Shown here piece after piece: positions 19,983 to 28,153 of a DNA stretch of 64,000 nucleotides (positions are counted from its first letter, which is position 1; each line of letters starts with the position of its first letter). The position numbers were made by a program, and so were the translations under genes. A model generated the notes under the pieces. That model worked only from the letters and a program-made list of their open reading frames with translations. It did no database searches and was not told the DNA's origin. Origin of the DNA: Leptospirales bacterium (GTDB lineage: Bacteria; Spirochaetota; Leptospiria; Leptospirales; Leptonemataceae); the NCBI GenBank assembly GCA_019694685.1, contig JAIBBM010000019.1, forward strand, positions 1 through 64,000, given 5' to 3'.

Positions 19983-20739
19983 TTCTTTCTTTTGCACGCA
20001 CAACTGCGCGCATCACGGCGGAGCGAAAGCCAAGTTCTTCTAGAGCGGCCAGTCCAGCGATGGTGGTTCCGCCAGGAGAAGCCACCTGCGAACGGAGTTC
20101 CAGGGGATGTTTTTTTTCTAGAACCACAAGAGAGGCCGAACCAATCAATGTTTCCGCAGCCAGACGAAGAGCGCGTTCATACGGAAGACCTGCCTGCACC
20201 GCGCCCTGCGCCAGAGCATCTATGAATTCGAATACAAAAGCAGGCCCGGATCCTGAGAGACCCGTCACAACGTGCAGCAGTTCTTCTTTCTCCACCATCT
20301 CGACTGCGCCTACGCACTCGAAGATGGCGCGAGCGAGGAGCCCGAGTTCAGAATCGTGAGAGTAGATTCCAGTGGCCGCCATCTGGATGGACGCATTGAG
20401 ATTTGGCATGGCCCGCGCAATATGACGCGCACCTCCGAGCATTTCCTGAATGGAGGAAGTGCTAAGACCCGCTGCAATCGAAATGTATTGTTTGTTTCCC
20501 TTAAACGACGCAAGAGCACTCTTCATTTCCTGAGGCTTGACGCAGAGCAAAACAATGTCACATGCAGACTCGAGAGATTCTGGAGAATCGGCAGCGTTCA
20601 CCAGATCCGAACGAATGAGAGGATCATATCCGGTTAGATTCAGGTTCGGATGCTTATTTTTCAGACCGCGGGCAATCGCGCTCCCCATCTTGCCCATTCC
20701 AAGAAAGCCAATTTTTCGCGTGCTCAGATTGATATCCAC
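19963..20739 (-). CDS. proC: Pyrroline-5-carboxylate reductase
   Basis: ProC reduces pyrroline-5-carboxylate to proline with NAD(P)H. The 258-residue protein starts with the Rossmann motif KIGFLGMGKMGSAIARG, and near the C-terminus has TGLSGSGPAFVFEFIDALAQGAV and SPGGTTIAGLAALEE, the P5C signature. The open frame extends about 95 codons upstream, but that part crosses the DUF962 gene and is unlike ProC. The GTG at 20739 with an AGG six bases before it fits the family length. Its 3' end overlaps the start of hrpB. Confidence 0.94.
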   Translation of the reverse strand: MDINLSTRKIGFLGMGKMGSAIARGLKNKHPNLNLTGYDPLIRSDLVNAADSPESLESACDIVLLCVKPQEMKSALASFKGNKQYISIAAGLSTSSIQEMLGGARHIARAMPNLNASIQMAATGIYSHDSELGLLARAIFECVGAVEMVEKEELLHVVTGLSGSGPAFVFEFIDALAQGAVQAGLPYERALRLAAETLIGSASLVVLEKKHPLELRSQVASPGGTTIAGLAALEELGFRSAVMRAVVRAKERSEELGK

Positions 20740-20826
20740 GCAACCTGCATGACGCAGGCGACGACACTGCACAGAAAAAAAATGGACTGATCCAGGAGGT
20801 CGTTGTAAGTTTGGACCGAGGCATTC

Positions 20827-21150
20827 ATGGAAAAACAATACAACACGATGAAGGAATTCTGGCCGTTCTACCTGGGCGAACATCGCAATAAGGTGAACAG
20901 AATCCTTCACTTCATCGGATCTACGGGTGTCATTGCATTTGCAGTTTGCGCCGCATACTTCATGGACTGGAGATATCTGGTTGCTATGCCTTTGTTCGGC
21001 TACGGCTTTGCGTGGGTGGGACACTTCTTCTTCGAAAAGAACAGACCCGCTACGTTCAAGTATCCGTTCAAATCACTCGGTTCTGACTTTGTGATGTATT
21101 TTTACACCTGGACCGGACAGATCCGCCGAGAACTGGACAAGATTTCCTGA
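20827..21150 (+). CDS. DUF962/Mpo1-like membrane protein
   Basis: A 107-residue protein of the YGL010w/Mpo1-like (DUF962) family. It begins with FWPFYLGEHRNKVNRILHFIG, then has two hydrophobic helices (about 34-48 and 52-66) around the conserved GYGFAWVGHFFFEKNRPATFKYP, and ends near DFVMYF. Yeast Mpo1 is an iron-dependent dioxygenase acting on 2-hydroxy fatty acids, using conserved histidines of the kind seen here. A similar lipid role in this organism is an inference. It is alone between proC (divergent) and the phasin-like gene (convergent). Confidence 0.85.
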   Translation: MEKQYNTMKEFWPFYLGEHRNKVNRILHFIGSTGVIAFAVCAAYFMDWRYLVAMPLFGYGFAWVGHFFFEKNRPATFKYPFKSLGSDFVMYFYTWTGQIRRELDKIS

Positions 21151-21156
21151 ACTACG

Positions 21157-21187
21157 CTGCCGGCCCGCGCAAGCGCAAGGCCGGCAG
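21157..21187. terminator. GC-rich hairpin between convergent genes
   Basis: A perfect 9-bp inverted repeat (CTGCCGGCC / GGCCGGCAG) with a 13-base loop lies between the DUF962 stop and the phasin-like stop. Neither side has a T-run, so if it terminates transcription it is not a canonical intrinsic terminator. Confidence 0.5.
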
Positions 21188-21200
21188 ATGCGCAAGGAAC

Positions 21201-21398
21201 TTACGCGCGAACGGCGCGAAGAGTGTCCTGGAGAATGGAACGAGCTTTGATGGCTGCATCTGAGTAGTCTGCAGCACCCTTGTTCTTGAGATCCTCAAAT
21301 CCTTTCTGTGCTGAAGATATCGCGTTTCTGGCTGCTTCATCTGCTGCCAGAACCAGACCAATGCCTGCATTCAGAATATCTTGAAGGTTCGGTTGCAT
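21201..21398 (-). CDS. Small phasin-like protein
   Basis: A 65-residue helical protein, MQPNLQDILNAGIGLVLAAD then amphipathic repeats with SSAQKGFEDLKNKG. The pattern of a short hydrophobic start followed by a coiled-coil segment fits the phasin-like/PhaF-related small proteins that coat polyhydroxyalkanoate granules. The match is by eye and moderate. A strong GGAGGAG eight bases upstream fixes the ATG at 21398, shorter than the longest frame (to 21416). It has its own promoter candidate. No PHA synthase is visible in the window. Confidence 0.6.
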   Translation of the reverse strand: MQPNLQDILNAGIGLVLAADEAARNAISSAQKGFEDLKNKGAADYSDAAIKARSILQDTLRAVRA

Positions 21399-21433
21399 CT
21401 CTGTACTCCTCCGCACTTATAGTGCGTTGCGCC

Positions 21434-21462
21434 ATATTTTTAATGCACCGCACCATAGTCAA
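21434..21462 (-). promoter_or_regulatory. Promoter candidate for the phasin-like gene
   Basis: On the reverse strand TTGACT (21462-21457) and AAATAT (21439-21434) are separated by 17 bases and are followed, about 35 bases on, by the GGAGGAG and ATG. A short inverted repeat GCACT-TAT-AGTGC at 21413-21425 covers the expected transcription start and could be an operator. Confidence 0.5.
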
Positions 21463-21506
21463 CCCAATTTTGCAACCCCTGGCATGAGGATGGTTCTTAT
21501 GGTTCA

Positions 21507-22286
21507 ATGAGCACAATCGCACTTCCTCTGCCTGTCAAAAGGCAGAATTCCACTAAGACTAGAGGCAAAGGCAAGAAGGCCACAAAGAGCAAGTCCCGCT
21601 CCAGACAGAAGATCGTCTATGTGGAAGTAGTCAGAAAAAGAAGCAAGAGATGGATGGATGAGTTTAGATCCGCCCTGAGAGCGGAGATTGCAAACTGCAT
21701 GACCCACGGGATGGGCGTTGGCCTCAGCCTCGCTGGAATGTCACTGCTCATTGCAAGTGCAGCGAAAGCGGGAGATCCCTGGAAAATCGTAAGCTTTGCG
21801 ATCTACGGAACGTGCATGGTGCTTCTGTATCTTGCCTCCACTCTCTACCACGGCTTTTTATCTCCGCGCGCAAAGAAGGTATTCAAAGTCCTGGATCATT
21901 CTGCGATCTTTCTGGCGATTGCAGGCACATACACTCCGTTCACACTCGTCAGCATGCGCGGCCCCTGGGGATGGACTCTGTTCATCATCATCTGGGCACT
22001 GGCGATTGGCGGCATTGCTTACAAGATGTTCTTTGTAAATAAATACAGACTCATTTCAGTACTTATCTACATTTTGATGGGCTGGCTTGTATGTATCGCG
22101 GTCAAACCAATGTTTCAGATGATCCCTCTGGCCGGAATCATATGGATCGCGATTGGTGGAATTGCCTACACTGCTGGGACTGCGTTCTACGCTTCTAGCT
22201 TTGCCATGAGTCACATGATCTGGCATTTGTTTGTTCTGGCAGGAAGCATCTGCCACTACATTGCCATTTACTTCTACGTGCTGTAA
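21507..22286 (+). CDS. Hemolysin III family (PAQR-like) membrane protein
   Basis: A 259-residue protein with seven C-terminal membrane helices. The landmarks are EIANCMTHGMGVGLSLAG, YLASTLYHGF, KVFKVLDHSAIFLAIAGTYTP and the ending MIWHLFVLAGSICHYIA, the histidine-bearing pattern of the HlyIII/YqfA/PAQR group, whose members are probably zinc-dependent lipid hydrolases. An unusual ~50-residue Lys/Arg/Ser-rich N-terminal extension precedes the membrane domain and is not part of the usual family. Haemolysis should not be assumed from the name. Convergent with the following gene. Confidence 0.9.
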   Translation: MSTIALPLPVKRQNSTKTRGKGKKATKSKSRSRQKIVYVEVVRKRSKRWMDEFRSALRAEIANCMTHGMGVGLSLAGMSLLIASAAKAGDPWKIVSFAIYGTCMVLLYLASTLYHGFLSPRAKKVFKVLDHSAIFLAIAGTYTPFTLVSMRGPWGWTLFIIIWALAIGGIAYKMFFVNKYRLISVLIYILMGWLVCIAVKPMFQMIPLAGIIWIAIGGIAYTAGTAFYASSFAMSHMIWHLFVLAGSICHYIAIYFYVL

Positions 22287-22300
22287 GGAATAAGGCCTGC

Positions 22301-23038
22301 TCAGGCTACAGAAGCCTGAGCGCGCATTCTTTCGATCCAGTCCATCTCAATGCGATCCACACCCACCAGAACCATCTGGGTTTCCTCAGGCGAAAGGCTG
22401 CGAAAGAGTTCCAGGCCCCCTGCCAGAAGTTCATATCCAATCTGAATGCCCTCGAGCTCTTCCTGAGTGTAGACGTCCGGTCTCGCACTGATGATGCGAA
22501 TGGAGTTGCCCATGATTTCAAGAGTGGTTTCCAGAAGCGGAATATTGGCTAGAGACTTAAAAAGACGAGTGAGTTCGCGGCGAAACCTTTGCACGTCACG
22601 ATCTGGAATCTTTGCAATGATGCCGGCGAATGCTTTCTCATCAGACAGGTCTTCGATTCCGCGCGATTCTGCTTCTTTGATCATGATGCTTTCCAGTCGC
22701 TGGATTTCAATGTAGCCTTCGAAAGTAGCGAGGCCAGCGCGAAGCGCGGCCGGAATCAGAGTGCCCAGCTTGAAAACAGAACTGATGGCCGTTCCTGCAA
22801 GAGGCATCATTTTGCGAGGCGACTTCAATACAGAACCAAGCTTATCAAAGGCAAGATCGAGCTTGAGTCTGCGGTCTGCTTCTGGATACATTCGGGCCAG
22901 AAAAAAATCTCGAACCTCATCAATTCTCTGGGATGGAAAATCCGCAAGAATCTCAAAACGATGAACATTCTGAGGAGTATAACGGCGGGACAAATGGTCC
23001 CGATACGCGGCAATGACCGCACTGCGCACATCAATCAC
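22301..23038 (-). CDS. Protein of unknown function, ddl operon
   Basis: About 245 residues starting at a GTG that overlaps the stop of the upstream gene; AGAGGGC stands just before it. I do not recognise the family. The protein is mainly helical, with a basic middle (LKSPRKMMPLAGTAISSV), an amphipathic or weakly membrane-associating segment at about 95-125, and a C-terminal helical bundle ending in DRIEMDWIERM. The longer frame to 23197 has an unlikely Trp/Ile-rich start inside the neighbouring gene and was not used. It is the third gene of a coupled run ddl-unknown-unknown, so a cell-wall or division-related role is possible. Confidence 0.65.
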   Translation of the reverse strand: MIDVRSAVIAAYRDHLSRRYTPQNVHRFEILADFPSQRIDEVRDFFLARMYPEADRRLKLDLAFDKLGSVLKSPRKMMPLAGTAISSVFKLGTLIPAALRAGLATFEGYIEIQRLESIMIKEAESRGIEDLSDEKAFAGIIAKIPDRDVQRFRRELTRLFKSLANIPLLETTLEIMGNSIRIISARPDVYTQEELEGIQIGYELLAGGLELFRSLSPEETQMVLVGVDRIEMDWIERMRAQASVA

Positions 23039-23585
23039 TTTCTGCCCTCTTTTCCACCATCCGGCCCAGATTCGAATCCACCAGATCCAGCACCCGTTCG
23101 ATGGCCCTGTATTCCAAATTGTAATCTTTCTTAAATATTTCCAGAAGCAGGTTACGAATGGAGTTACGCCCTTCTTCTTCGTAAACGTAGTACACAAAAT
23201 TCCCGGCGCGCGGAGTCTCGATCACAAACGATCCAAGACTCATATAAGGTTCTTTTGAAACAAGCACGCGATCTCTGGAAGAAGCCTCTATGACTTCCAG
23301 ATTCTCCCAGCGAAGTGGAATCTGTTCAAGTTCGTCTCTGAGGTAGGGTTCCATGAATCGAAGAGGATAGTTGGTTGGCTCGTAGACTACGAATGCCTTT
23401 AGACCACGCGAAAACATTTCCACGCCGGATTCAGATTGCTCTATTCTCTTCACATTTGCGTACGAAATGATTTCGAAGATCGCGTAATTGGACTCCTTGT
23501 GAAAACGGGCCACAAAGATCCAGCCTCCCCCCTGCGGAACGAGGCCACTACTCAGTCCATCAAATAGGTCAATTGTGCCACCCAT
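23031..23585 (-). CDS. Protein of unknown function, ddl operon
   Basis: 184 residues, no signal peptide and no membrane helix. The sequence alternates beta-rich stretches (GGGWIFVARFHKESNYAIFEI, ESGVEMFSRGLKAFVVYEP) and ends with a charged helix. No known family recognised. The ATG lies one base after the ddl stop (TGAAATG) and its own stop overlaps the next GTG, so all three are probably co-translated. Confidence 0.65.
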   Translation of the reverse strand: MGGTIDLFDGLSSGLVPQGGGWIFVARFHKESNYAIFEIISYANVKRIEQSESGVEMFSRGLKAFVVYEPTNYPLRFMEPYLRDELEQIPLRWENLEVIEASSRDRVLVSKEPYMSLGSFVIETPRAGNFVYYVYEEEGRNSIRNLLLEIFKKDYNLEYRAIERVLDLVDSNLGRMVEKRAESD

Positions 23586-23586
23586 T

Positions 23587-24651
23587 TCAAACTCGATCTA
23601 TCTTTTTGGCGGTCTGCTTCACATGTCTGTCTCGCGCCAGATGAACCAGACGATCGATCAGCTGCGGCGTTGGCAAACCAGATAGTTCAAAAAGTTTAGG
23701 ATACATGCTGATGCTGGTAAACCCGGGCAGAGTATTGATCTCATTGATGATGATCGATTCATCCGGCCTGAGAAAGAAATCCACGCGAGCAAGACCCGCA
23801 CAATCGAGCGCTCGATATGTTTCAATGGCCAATTTTCTCAGACGATCCATCACGTGACCGGGAAGATTGGCAGGCATTTCAAAGGCAGCGCCGTCCTCAT
23901 TGAGGTACTTGTTTTCGTAAGAATAGAACCCGCCCTTTGGAATGATTTCTCCACAAAGGGAAGCAATGGGTTCTTCATTGCCAAGGACCGCACATTCTAC
24001 TTCGCGCCCGGCGATCGCCTCTTCCACTAAAACCACGTCATCATATCGGAGCGCGTCTTCTACCGCAGATCGGAAATCTGTTTCGTTTTCCACTCTGTGC
24101 ACGCCCACGCTCGATCCCTGCGCCGCAGGCTTTACATACAATGGCATTCCGAATCTTTCACGAAGAGTTGCAAAATTGGCTGTGGCAGATTGCACGTCTC
24201 TGAAAGCCGTATAACGTCCAATGGGCAGCCCTGCCTCAACAAGCAGTCGTTTCATAAGCCATTTGTCCATACCAACTGCGGAACCGGCCACATCTGCACC
24301 AATGAATGGCAAATCCAGTACGCGAAGGAAGCCCTGCATGGTGCCATCCTCTCCCATCTTGCCGTGCAGAACCGGAAAAATCACATCGCAGGTCATGAGT
24401 ATGGGTAGAGCTCCGGCCAGGCTCTCCGCGCGATACGCCGCGCCTTTGCCCACTGGAAGAAGTTCTTTGCTGGCAAGAGCGTTTTCAGATACAATCTGCC
24501 ACCCGCCCGCTCGATCAATTCCAACTACAATGACGTCATACCTGGTGCGGTCCACCGCACGCAGCACATTGGCCGCTGAGCGAAGGGAGATTTCATGCTC
24601 CGATGACCGGCCGCCGCACAGGACCCCGAGGCGGATTTTTGAGCTTTGCAT
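23587..24651 (-). CDS. ddl: D-alanine--D-alanine ligase
   Basis: Ddl joins two D-alanines for the peptidoglycan stem peptide, using ATP, in the cytoplasm. The 354-residue ATP-grasp protein has GGRSSEHEISLRSA at the start, FPVLHGKMGEDGTMQG, KPAAQGSSVGV, EEAIAGREVECAVLGN, and the C-terminal CAGLARVDFFL and NEINTLPGFTSISMYPKL with metal-binding residues. The HGKMGEDG loop is the usual HGxxGEDG. The ATG at 24651 is divergent from the unknown exported-protein gene. It leads a three-gene unit. Confidence 0.95.
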   Translation of the reverse strand: MQSSKIRLGVLCGGRSSEHEISLRSAANVLRAVDRTRYDVIVVGIDRAGGWQIVSENALASKELLPVGKGAAYRAESLAGALPILMTCDVIFPVLHGKMGEDGTMQGFLRVLDLPFIGADVAGSAVGMDKWLMKRLLVEAGLPIGRYTAFRDVQSATANFATLRERFGMPLYVKPAAQGSSVGVHRVENETDFRSAVEDALRYDDVVLVEEAIAGREVECAVLGNEEPIASLCGEIIPKGGFYSYENKYLNEDGAAFEMPANLPGHVMDRLRKLAIETYRALDCAGLARVDFFLRPDESIIINEINTLPGFTSISMYPKLFELSGLPTPQLIDRLVHLARDRHVKQTAKKIDRV

Positions 24652-24694
24652 AGGTCACAGTCCGAAACACCTGGTTTTACCAAACAATTTTTTT

Positions 24695-25288
24695 ATGAAG
24701 GAAATCGCGTTCGCCATCCTGCTCCTGCAACCCATGCAGACCCGCGCGCCGGGCTATTTTCTGATGCCTGCGTTGCGAGAGGGAGAGCTCACCGCCTTTC
24801 TTAAGAGCCCGGTCATGGACCGAAGCGTGCTCGCCCAGATCGCTTCTGCGCGCGAAAACGAAGCCCGGGCCATTCTGATCCAGAGAAGAGGGGAAATTCG
24901 CGCTGAAATCTGTGCGACGCCGGAATCAGAAAGACCGGCCGCCATTGCGGCGATTCGTAAGACAGTCGAAGACGAACACGCCCTTTACAAGAAAGAAATT
25001 TCAAACTACGAAGCTTACATCTACAGACGCATGGAAAAGGAAATAGATCCGGCCTACCGCGAGCAGGCGGTAGCAGCCAGGAAAGATGCATTCGTTTTGC
25101 AAAGAGACCGATCCAGTCTCATAGAACAATCGTGGATGAAGATGCTTTCTGCAAAGGACGTATGCGAGCAAACGGAGCTTTTTTCAGAGAAGATCAACCT
25201 GCCCTACTACCTGGCGCTATTTCATTACCAGTCCATTTTTCCGGCCGAAATGCGGTCCAGAACGCTCCTTTCTGACACTCCCAGATAA
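24695..25288 (+). CDS. Hypothetical helical protein
   Basis: About 197 residues from ATG 24695, which directly follows a T-run and has no visible ribosome-binding site. A moderately hydrophobic start (MKEIAFAILLLQ) could be a weak signal peptide, but no cleavage site is clear. The rest is charged and helical, with many Glu/Arg pairs, and ends in PAEMRSRTLL. No family recognised. The frame is open far upstream into ddl on the other strand; that part is a shadow. The start is uncertain. Confidence 0.5.
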   Translation: MKEIAFAILLLQPMQTRAPGYFLMPALREGELTAFLKSPVMDRSVLAQIASARENEARAILIQRRGEIRAEICATPESERPAAIAAIRKTVEDEHALYKKEISNYEAYIYRRMEKEIDPAYREQAVAARKDAFVLQRDRSSLIEQSWMKMLSAKDVCEQTELFSEKINLPYYLALFHYQSIFPAEMRSRTLLSDTPR

Positions 25289-25311
25289 GCCCGTTTGACC
25301 GATAATATAGG

Positions 25312-26922
25312 GTGAGAATTTCCATCTTACTCTGCTTTCTTTTCGCCACGAACCTGGCCGCAGAAACAATCGATGAAGGTGGCGCTTCGCATCCCGGATT
25401 TACGGCGACTCTCTACGGGGCCGAATCCTTTCGAGCCACAGACTCCACTCAAGATCTGCGCCTGGCACCTGCACCCGCAAGCGACGCGATTCTACAGCTC
25501 CGGTTTGAAGAACCTTCCTCCATCCTCAAAGACAGCGCGGGCAACTTCAAAGTGCGCGCCAACTACGTGGCGCAGAAGAACGGACCCATGGGAGGATTCG
25601 CTCGCTTCATTAAACCTGAGAACAGAATCGAACTTTCTTCTCCTCGCGAACTATGGCCATCAGATGGCGATTTCTCCGTTGAGTTCTGGATCGAGCCAGT
25701 CATCTTTTATTCCAGAAACAGCATATTCAAGAAAGTCTCTCTCCTGGGTGGACAGAAGCGCGGAATGGAAATCTATCTGGAGTCGGGCAGACTGAAAGCT
25801 TCCTTCTTCGATCTGTTTGAAGACACAGACGGCCAGAGACATTCCATCACACTATCGAGTCATTCCGCACTTCCTGGATCGAGATGGTCGCATGTGACTC
25901 TGACGTACGACGCGAGTTCCGGAAAGCTCGCACTGTTTGTGGACAATCAAGAACAGATGGTGTCGTATGCTGCAGATGCAACTGGAGTCTACCGCGCATC
26001 CTTTCATCCTCTCGACAGATCCGCCATCGTAATTGGAGAGAATTACTTTGGTTCGCTCGATGAGTTTCTCATTACGGGCAGCGCCATCTCGCCAGAAGAA
26101 CATCCACGCACTCGCCTTCCCTCAGTCCACATCTCTGACGTTTCCTTTCGTCCGACACAACAAAGCGGTATGGCGATTTCAGAAGTATACGATGCAGGCA
26201 ATTCTTCTTCCGGAAGATTTCGCTATGCAGCGGATGAACCCGCGGGCAGCTCCATTCAATTCTTTATTCGATTCAGTGAGCATGCATTCAATTCAGATGC
26301 ACCAGATGCGGGTTCACTCAAATGGAAAAGAATCCGCAACCAGACAGACAATATTGGCAGATTCAGATTCTTTCAGTGGAAAGCATTGTTCAACGCGGAT
26401 CCAACTGGAAGTGTTTCGCCTGTTCTTCGCGAAACAACCCTTACACGATTTGCACTCGAGCCCCCCGCAAGACCGGGTGGGCTTCGCGCCATTGAAGAAT
26501 TGTCAGGCGGAGATTCCGTATGCCTGGAATGGAGAAACGTCCCTGAGCCGGAGATCGAAAGCGAAGGCGGCTACATTGTGTACTATGGCCTGAAACCAGG
26601 AGAATACCTGGGGCACGTGCGCATTCAGAACGGCAAGCCGATTCGCCCGCTGGCTCCTGAGAAAATGCAGCTAACGAAAGAAGAAAAACGCAGAACACAG
26701 TACCAGTCATCCGTGGTCATGCGAGAGCTCTCCGGACGAACGCGCTTCATGCTCGACAATCGCACCATCGAGGAAAACATACGAGGAAAGAAGAAGGGAA
26801 ACATGCCTTTCCTGCGCCCGGATAGAACCTACTATTTTGCTGTGTCCGCCTACACATCGCAAGGTGAATCAGAGCAGTCAAAAGAAACAGTAGCAGTGCT
26901 GAGACCCGCGCCAGATCTATAG
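25312..26922 (+). CDS. Exported LamG/concanavalin-like protein with a fibronectin III-like end
   Basis: 536 residues. The signal peptide (about 1-18, ISILLCFLFATNLAAE) follows a GTG start. Residues about 65-250 look like a LamG/laminin-G jelly roll: DAILQLRFEE, FSVEFWIEP, SRWSHVTLTYDASSGKLALFVDN and FGSLDEFLITGSAIS are typical strands. Residues about 400-530 resemble a fibronectin type III module (PPARPGGLRAIE... GYIVYYGLKPGEY ... YYFAVSAYTSQGESE). Such proteins bind carbohydrate or host matrix at the cell surface or in the periplasm. No catalytic residues are recognised. It precedes a convergent GT4 gene. Confidence 0.75.
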   Translation: MRISILLCFLFATNLAAETIDEGGASHPGFTATLYGAESFRATDSTQDLRLAPAPASDAILQLRFEEPSSILKDSAGNFKVRANYVAQKNGPMGGFARFIKPENRIELSSPRELWPSDGDFSVEFWIEPVIFYSRNSIFKKVSLLGGQKRGMEIYLESGRLKASFFDLFEDTDGQRHSITLSSHSALPGSRWSHVTLTYDASSGKLALFVDNQEQMVSYAADATGVYRASFHPLDRSAIVIGENYFGSLDEFLITGSAISPEEHPRTRLPSVHISDVSFRPTQQSGMAISEVYDAGNSSSGRFRYAADEPAGSSIQFFIRFSEHAFNSDAPDAGSLKWKRIRNQTDNIGRFRFFQWKALFNADPTGSVSPVLRETTLTRFALEPPARPGGLRAIEELSGGDSVCLEWRNVPEPEIESEGGYIVYYGLKPGEYLGHVRIQNGKPIRPLAPEKMQLTKEEKRRTQYQSSVVMRELSGRTRFMLDNRTIEENIRGKKKGNMPFLRPDRTYYFAVSAYTSQGESEQSKETVAVLRPAPDL

Positions 26923-26947
26923 TAGAAGCAAGCGGTCCGGGCCGCGA

Positions 26948-28087
26948 TTAAATGCGCGCCTGGATCGCCGCACAGGTGCGTGCCAGGTCAAATTCTTTGC
27001 CCGCGATATCGCGCGCGTTTCTACCCAGCTTCAATTGCATGCGGTCGGATCCTGCAATGTCCAGAATCGCACGACACAATTCGTCTACATTGCCTGGCTC
27101 AAACAAATATCCAGTCACTCCATGCCGCACAATTTCTTCGAACACACCGGTCTTTCCCGCAATCGCGGGGATTCCAAAGTAGGCCGCTTCCATAAGCGAA
27201 GTGCCCATGGACTCGGTGTCCTTGCCGCCGGTTCCAGGCTGCACAAAGATATGCGCGAGCCCGAGAACTGCAGCCAGTTGATCATCAGGAAGAAAACCAG
27301 TAAGTGTTACATAGGATTCCAGTCCGCGAATGCGAATCAGCTCTTCGAGAAATGCATGCTCTGGCCCCGAGCCAATCAAGAGCAAATGAAGTTGCCTGCG
27401 ATCTGCTTCAGGACCTTTGAGTCTGTTCATGGCCTCAATGGCTGTATCGAGACCCTTGCGCTGAACAAAAGGGCCCACGGAAACAAGGACCGTTTTGCCT
27501 TTTATTTTTTCATAGATCTCCTGTGGAACAGTAAACCGTTTAAAACGATTCCACCGAAGCTCTAGACCAGGGGGAATCACCACGATGCGATCTTCTGGAA
27601 TGCCCGCTTCCATGGCACTGCGCGCCAGGTGTCTGGACAGGGTAAATACATTTCGCGCGCCCATCACAAAGCGCCTTTCCAGAAAGTTTAGAAAACCCAA
27701 CTTTTTTGCAAGATCCGTCCCCGGAATAAATACGGAGTAGTGCATTCCTGCATCACGCGCAATCGACGCGGTACGCATGGTGCCACGCGAAACATTTCCA
27801 AATACTATATGACGAGGAACAAACTGTGCGAGACGGTCCTGGATGAATCTATCAAACAAATCGTGACGAGAAAAACGGCCACCCGGAGAAATGCGATGCA
27901 CTGGATATGGCTCTGAGCGATCAAACGCAAGACGCTCTTCCGGTGTACTGAGATATTCGCCTTCTGTCAGAGTAACCACAACGTCCAGAGACGGCGCATG
28001 CCAGCGTCGAGCAATGCCCGTAAAGAAACCTTCAATGCCGCCAGGTTCGGGCCGAAAAAAATCAGTAACGAGCAGAACTCGCTTCAA
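26948..28087 (-). CDS. Family 4 glycosyltransferase
   Basis: A GT-B transferase of 379 residues with a TTG start. The N-terminal domain starts VLLVTDFFRPEPGGIEGFF, and the C-terminal domain has TVLVSVGPFVQRKGLDTAIEA, then GTGGKDTESMGTSLMEAAYFGIPAIAG, the EX7E-type donor motif of GT4 enzymes, and the ending VDELCRAIL. Two-domain length is normal. It probably adds a sugar to a surface polysaccharide or glycolipid. It stands between two large surface-protein genes and may act on them or on an exported glycan, but this is only position-based. Confidence 0.9.
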   Translation of the reverse strand: MKRVLLVTDFFRPEPGGIEGFFTGIARRWHAPSLDVVVTLTEGEYLSTPEERLAFDRSEPYPVHRISPGGRFSRHDLFDRFIQDRLAQFVPRHIVFGNVSRGTMRTASIARDAGMHYSVFIPGTDLAKKLGFLNFLERRFVMGARNVFTLSRHLARSAMEAGIPEDRIVVIPPGLELRWNRFKRFTVPQEIYEKIKGKTVLVSVGPFVQRKGLDTAIEAMNRLKGPEADRRQLHLLLIGSGPEHAFLEELIRIRGLESYVTLTGFLPDDQLAAVLGLAHIFVQPGTGGKDTESMGTSLMEAAYFGIPAIAGKTGVFEEIVRHGVTGYLFEPGNVDELCRAILDIAGSDRMQLKLGRNARDIAGKEFDLARTCAAIQARI

Positions 28088-28153
28088 CTTTGATCCAGCC
28101 CGAGGAATCCCAAAAAGTGGGAACGTTTGGAAGATTCTACACCCAGTGCTAGC

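Noticed and set aside
20740..21024. N-terminal extension of the proC frame
   Set aside because: It runs across the DUF962 gene on the other strand, and ProC proteins start directly with the Rossmann motif at the GTG used here.
25295..25311. TTGACC plus TATA-like bases just before the LamG gene
   Set aside because: The two elements abut each other rather than being 16-18 bases apart, and lie too close to the GTG to be its promoter.
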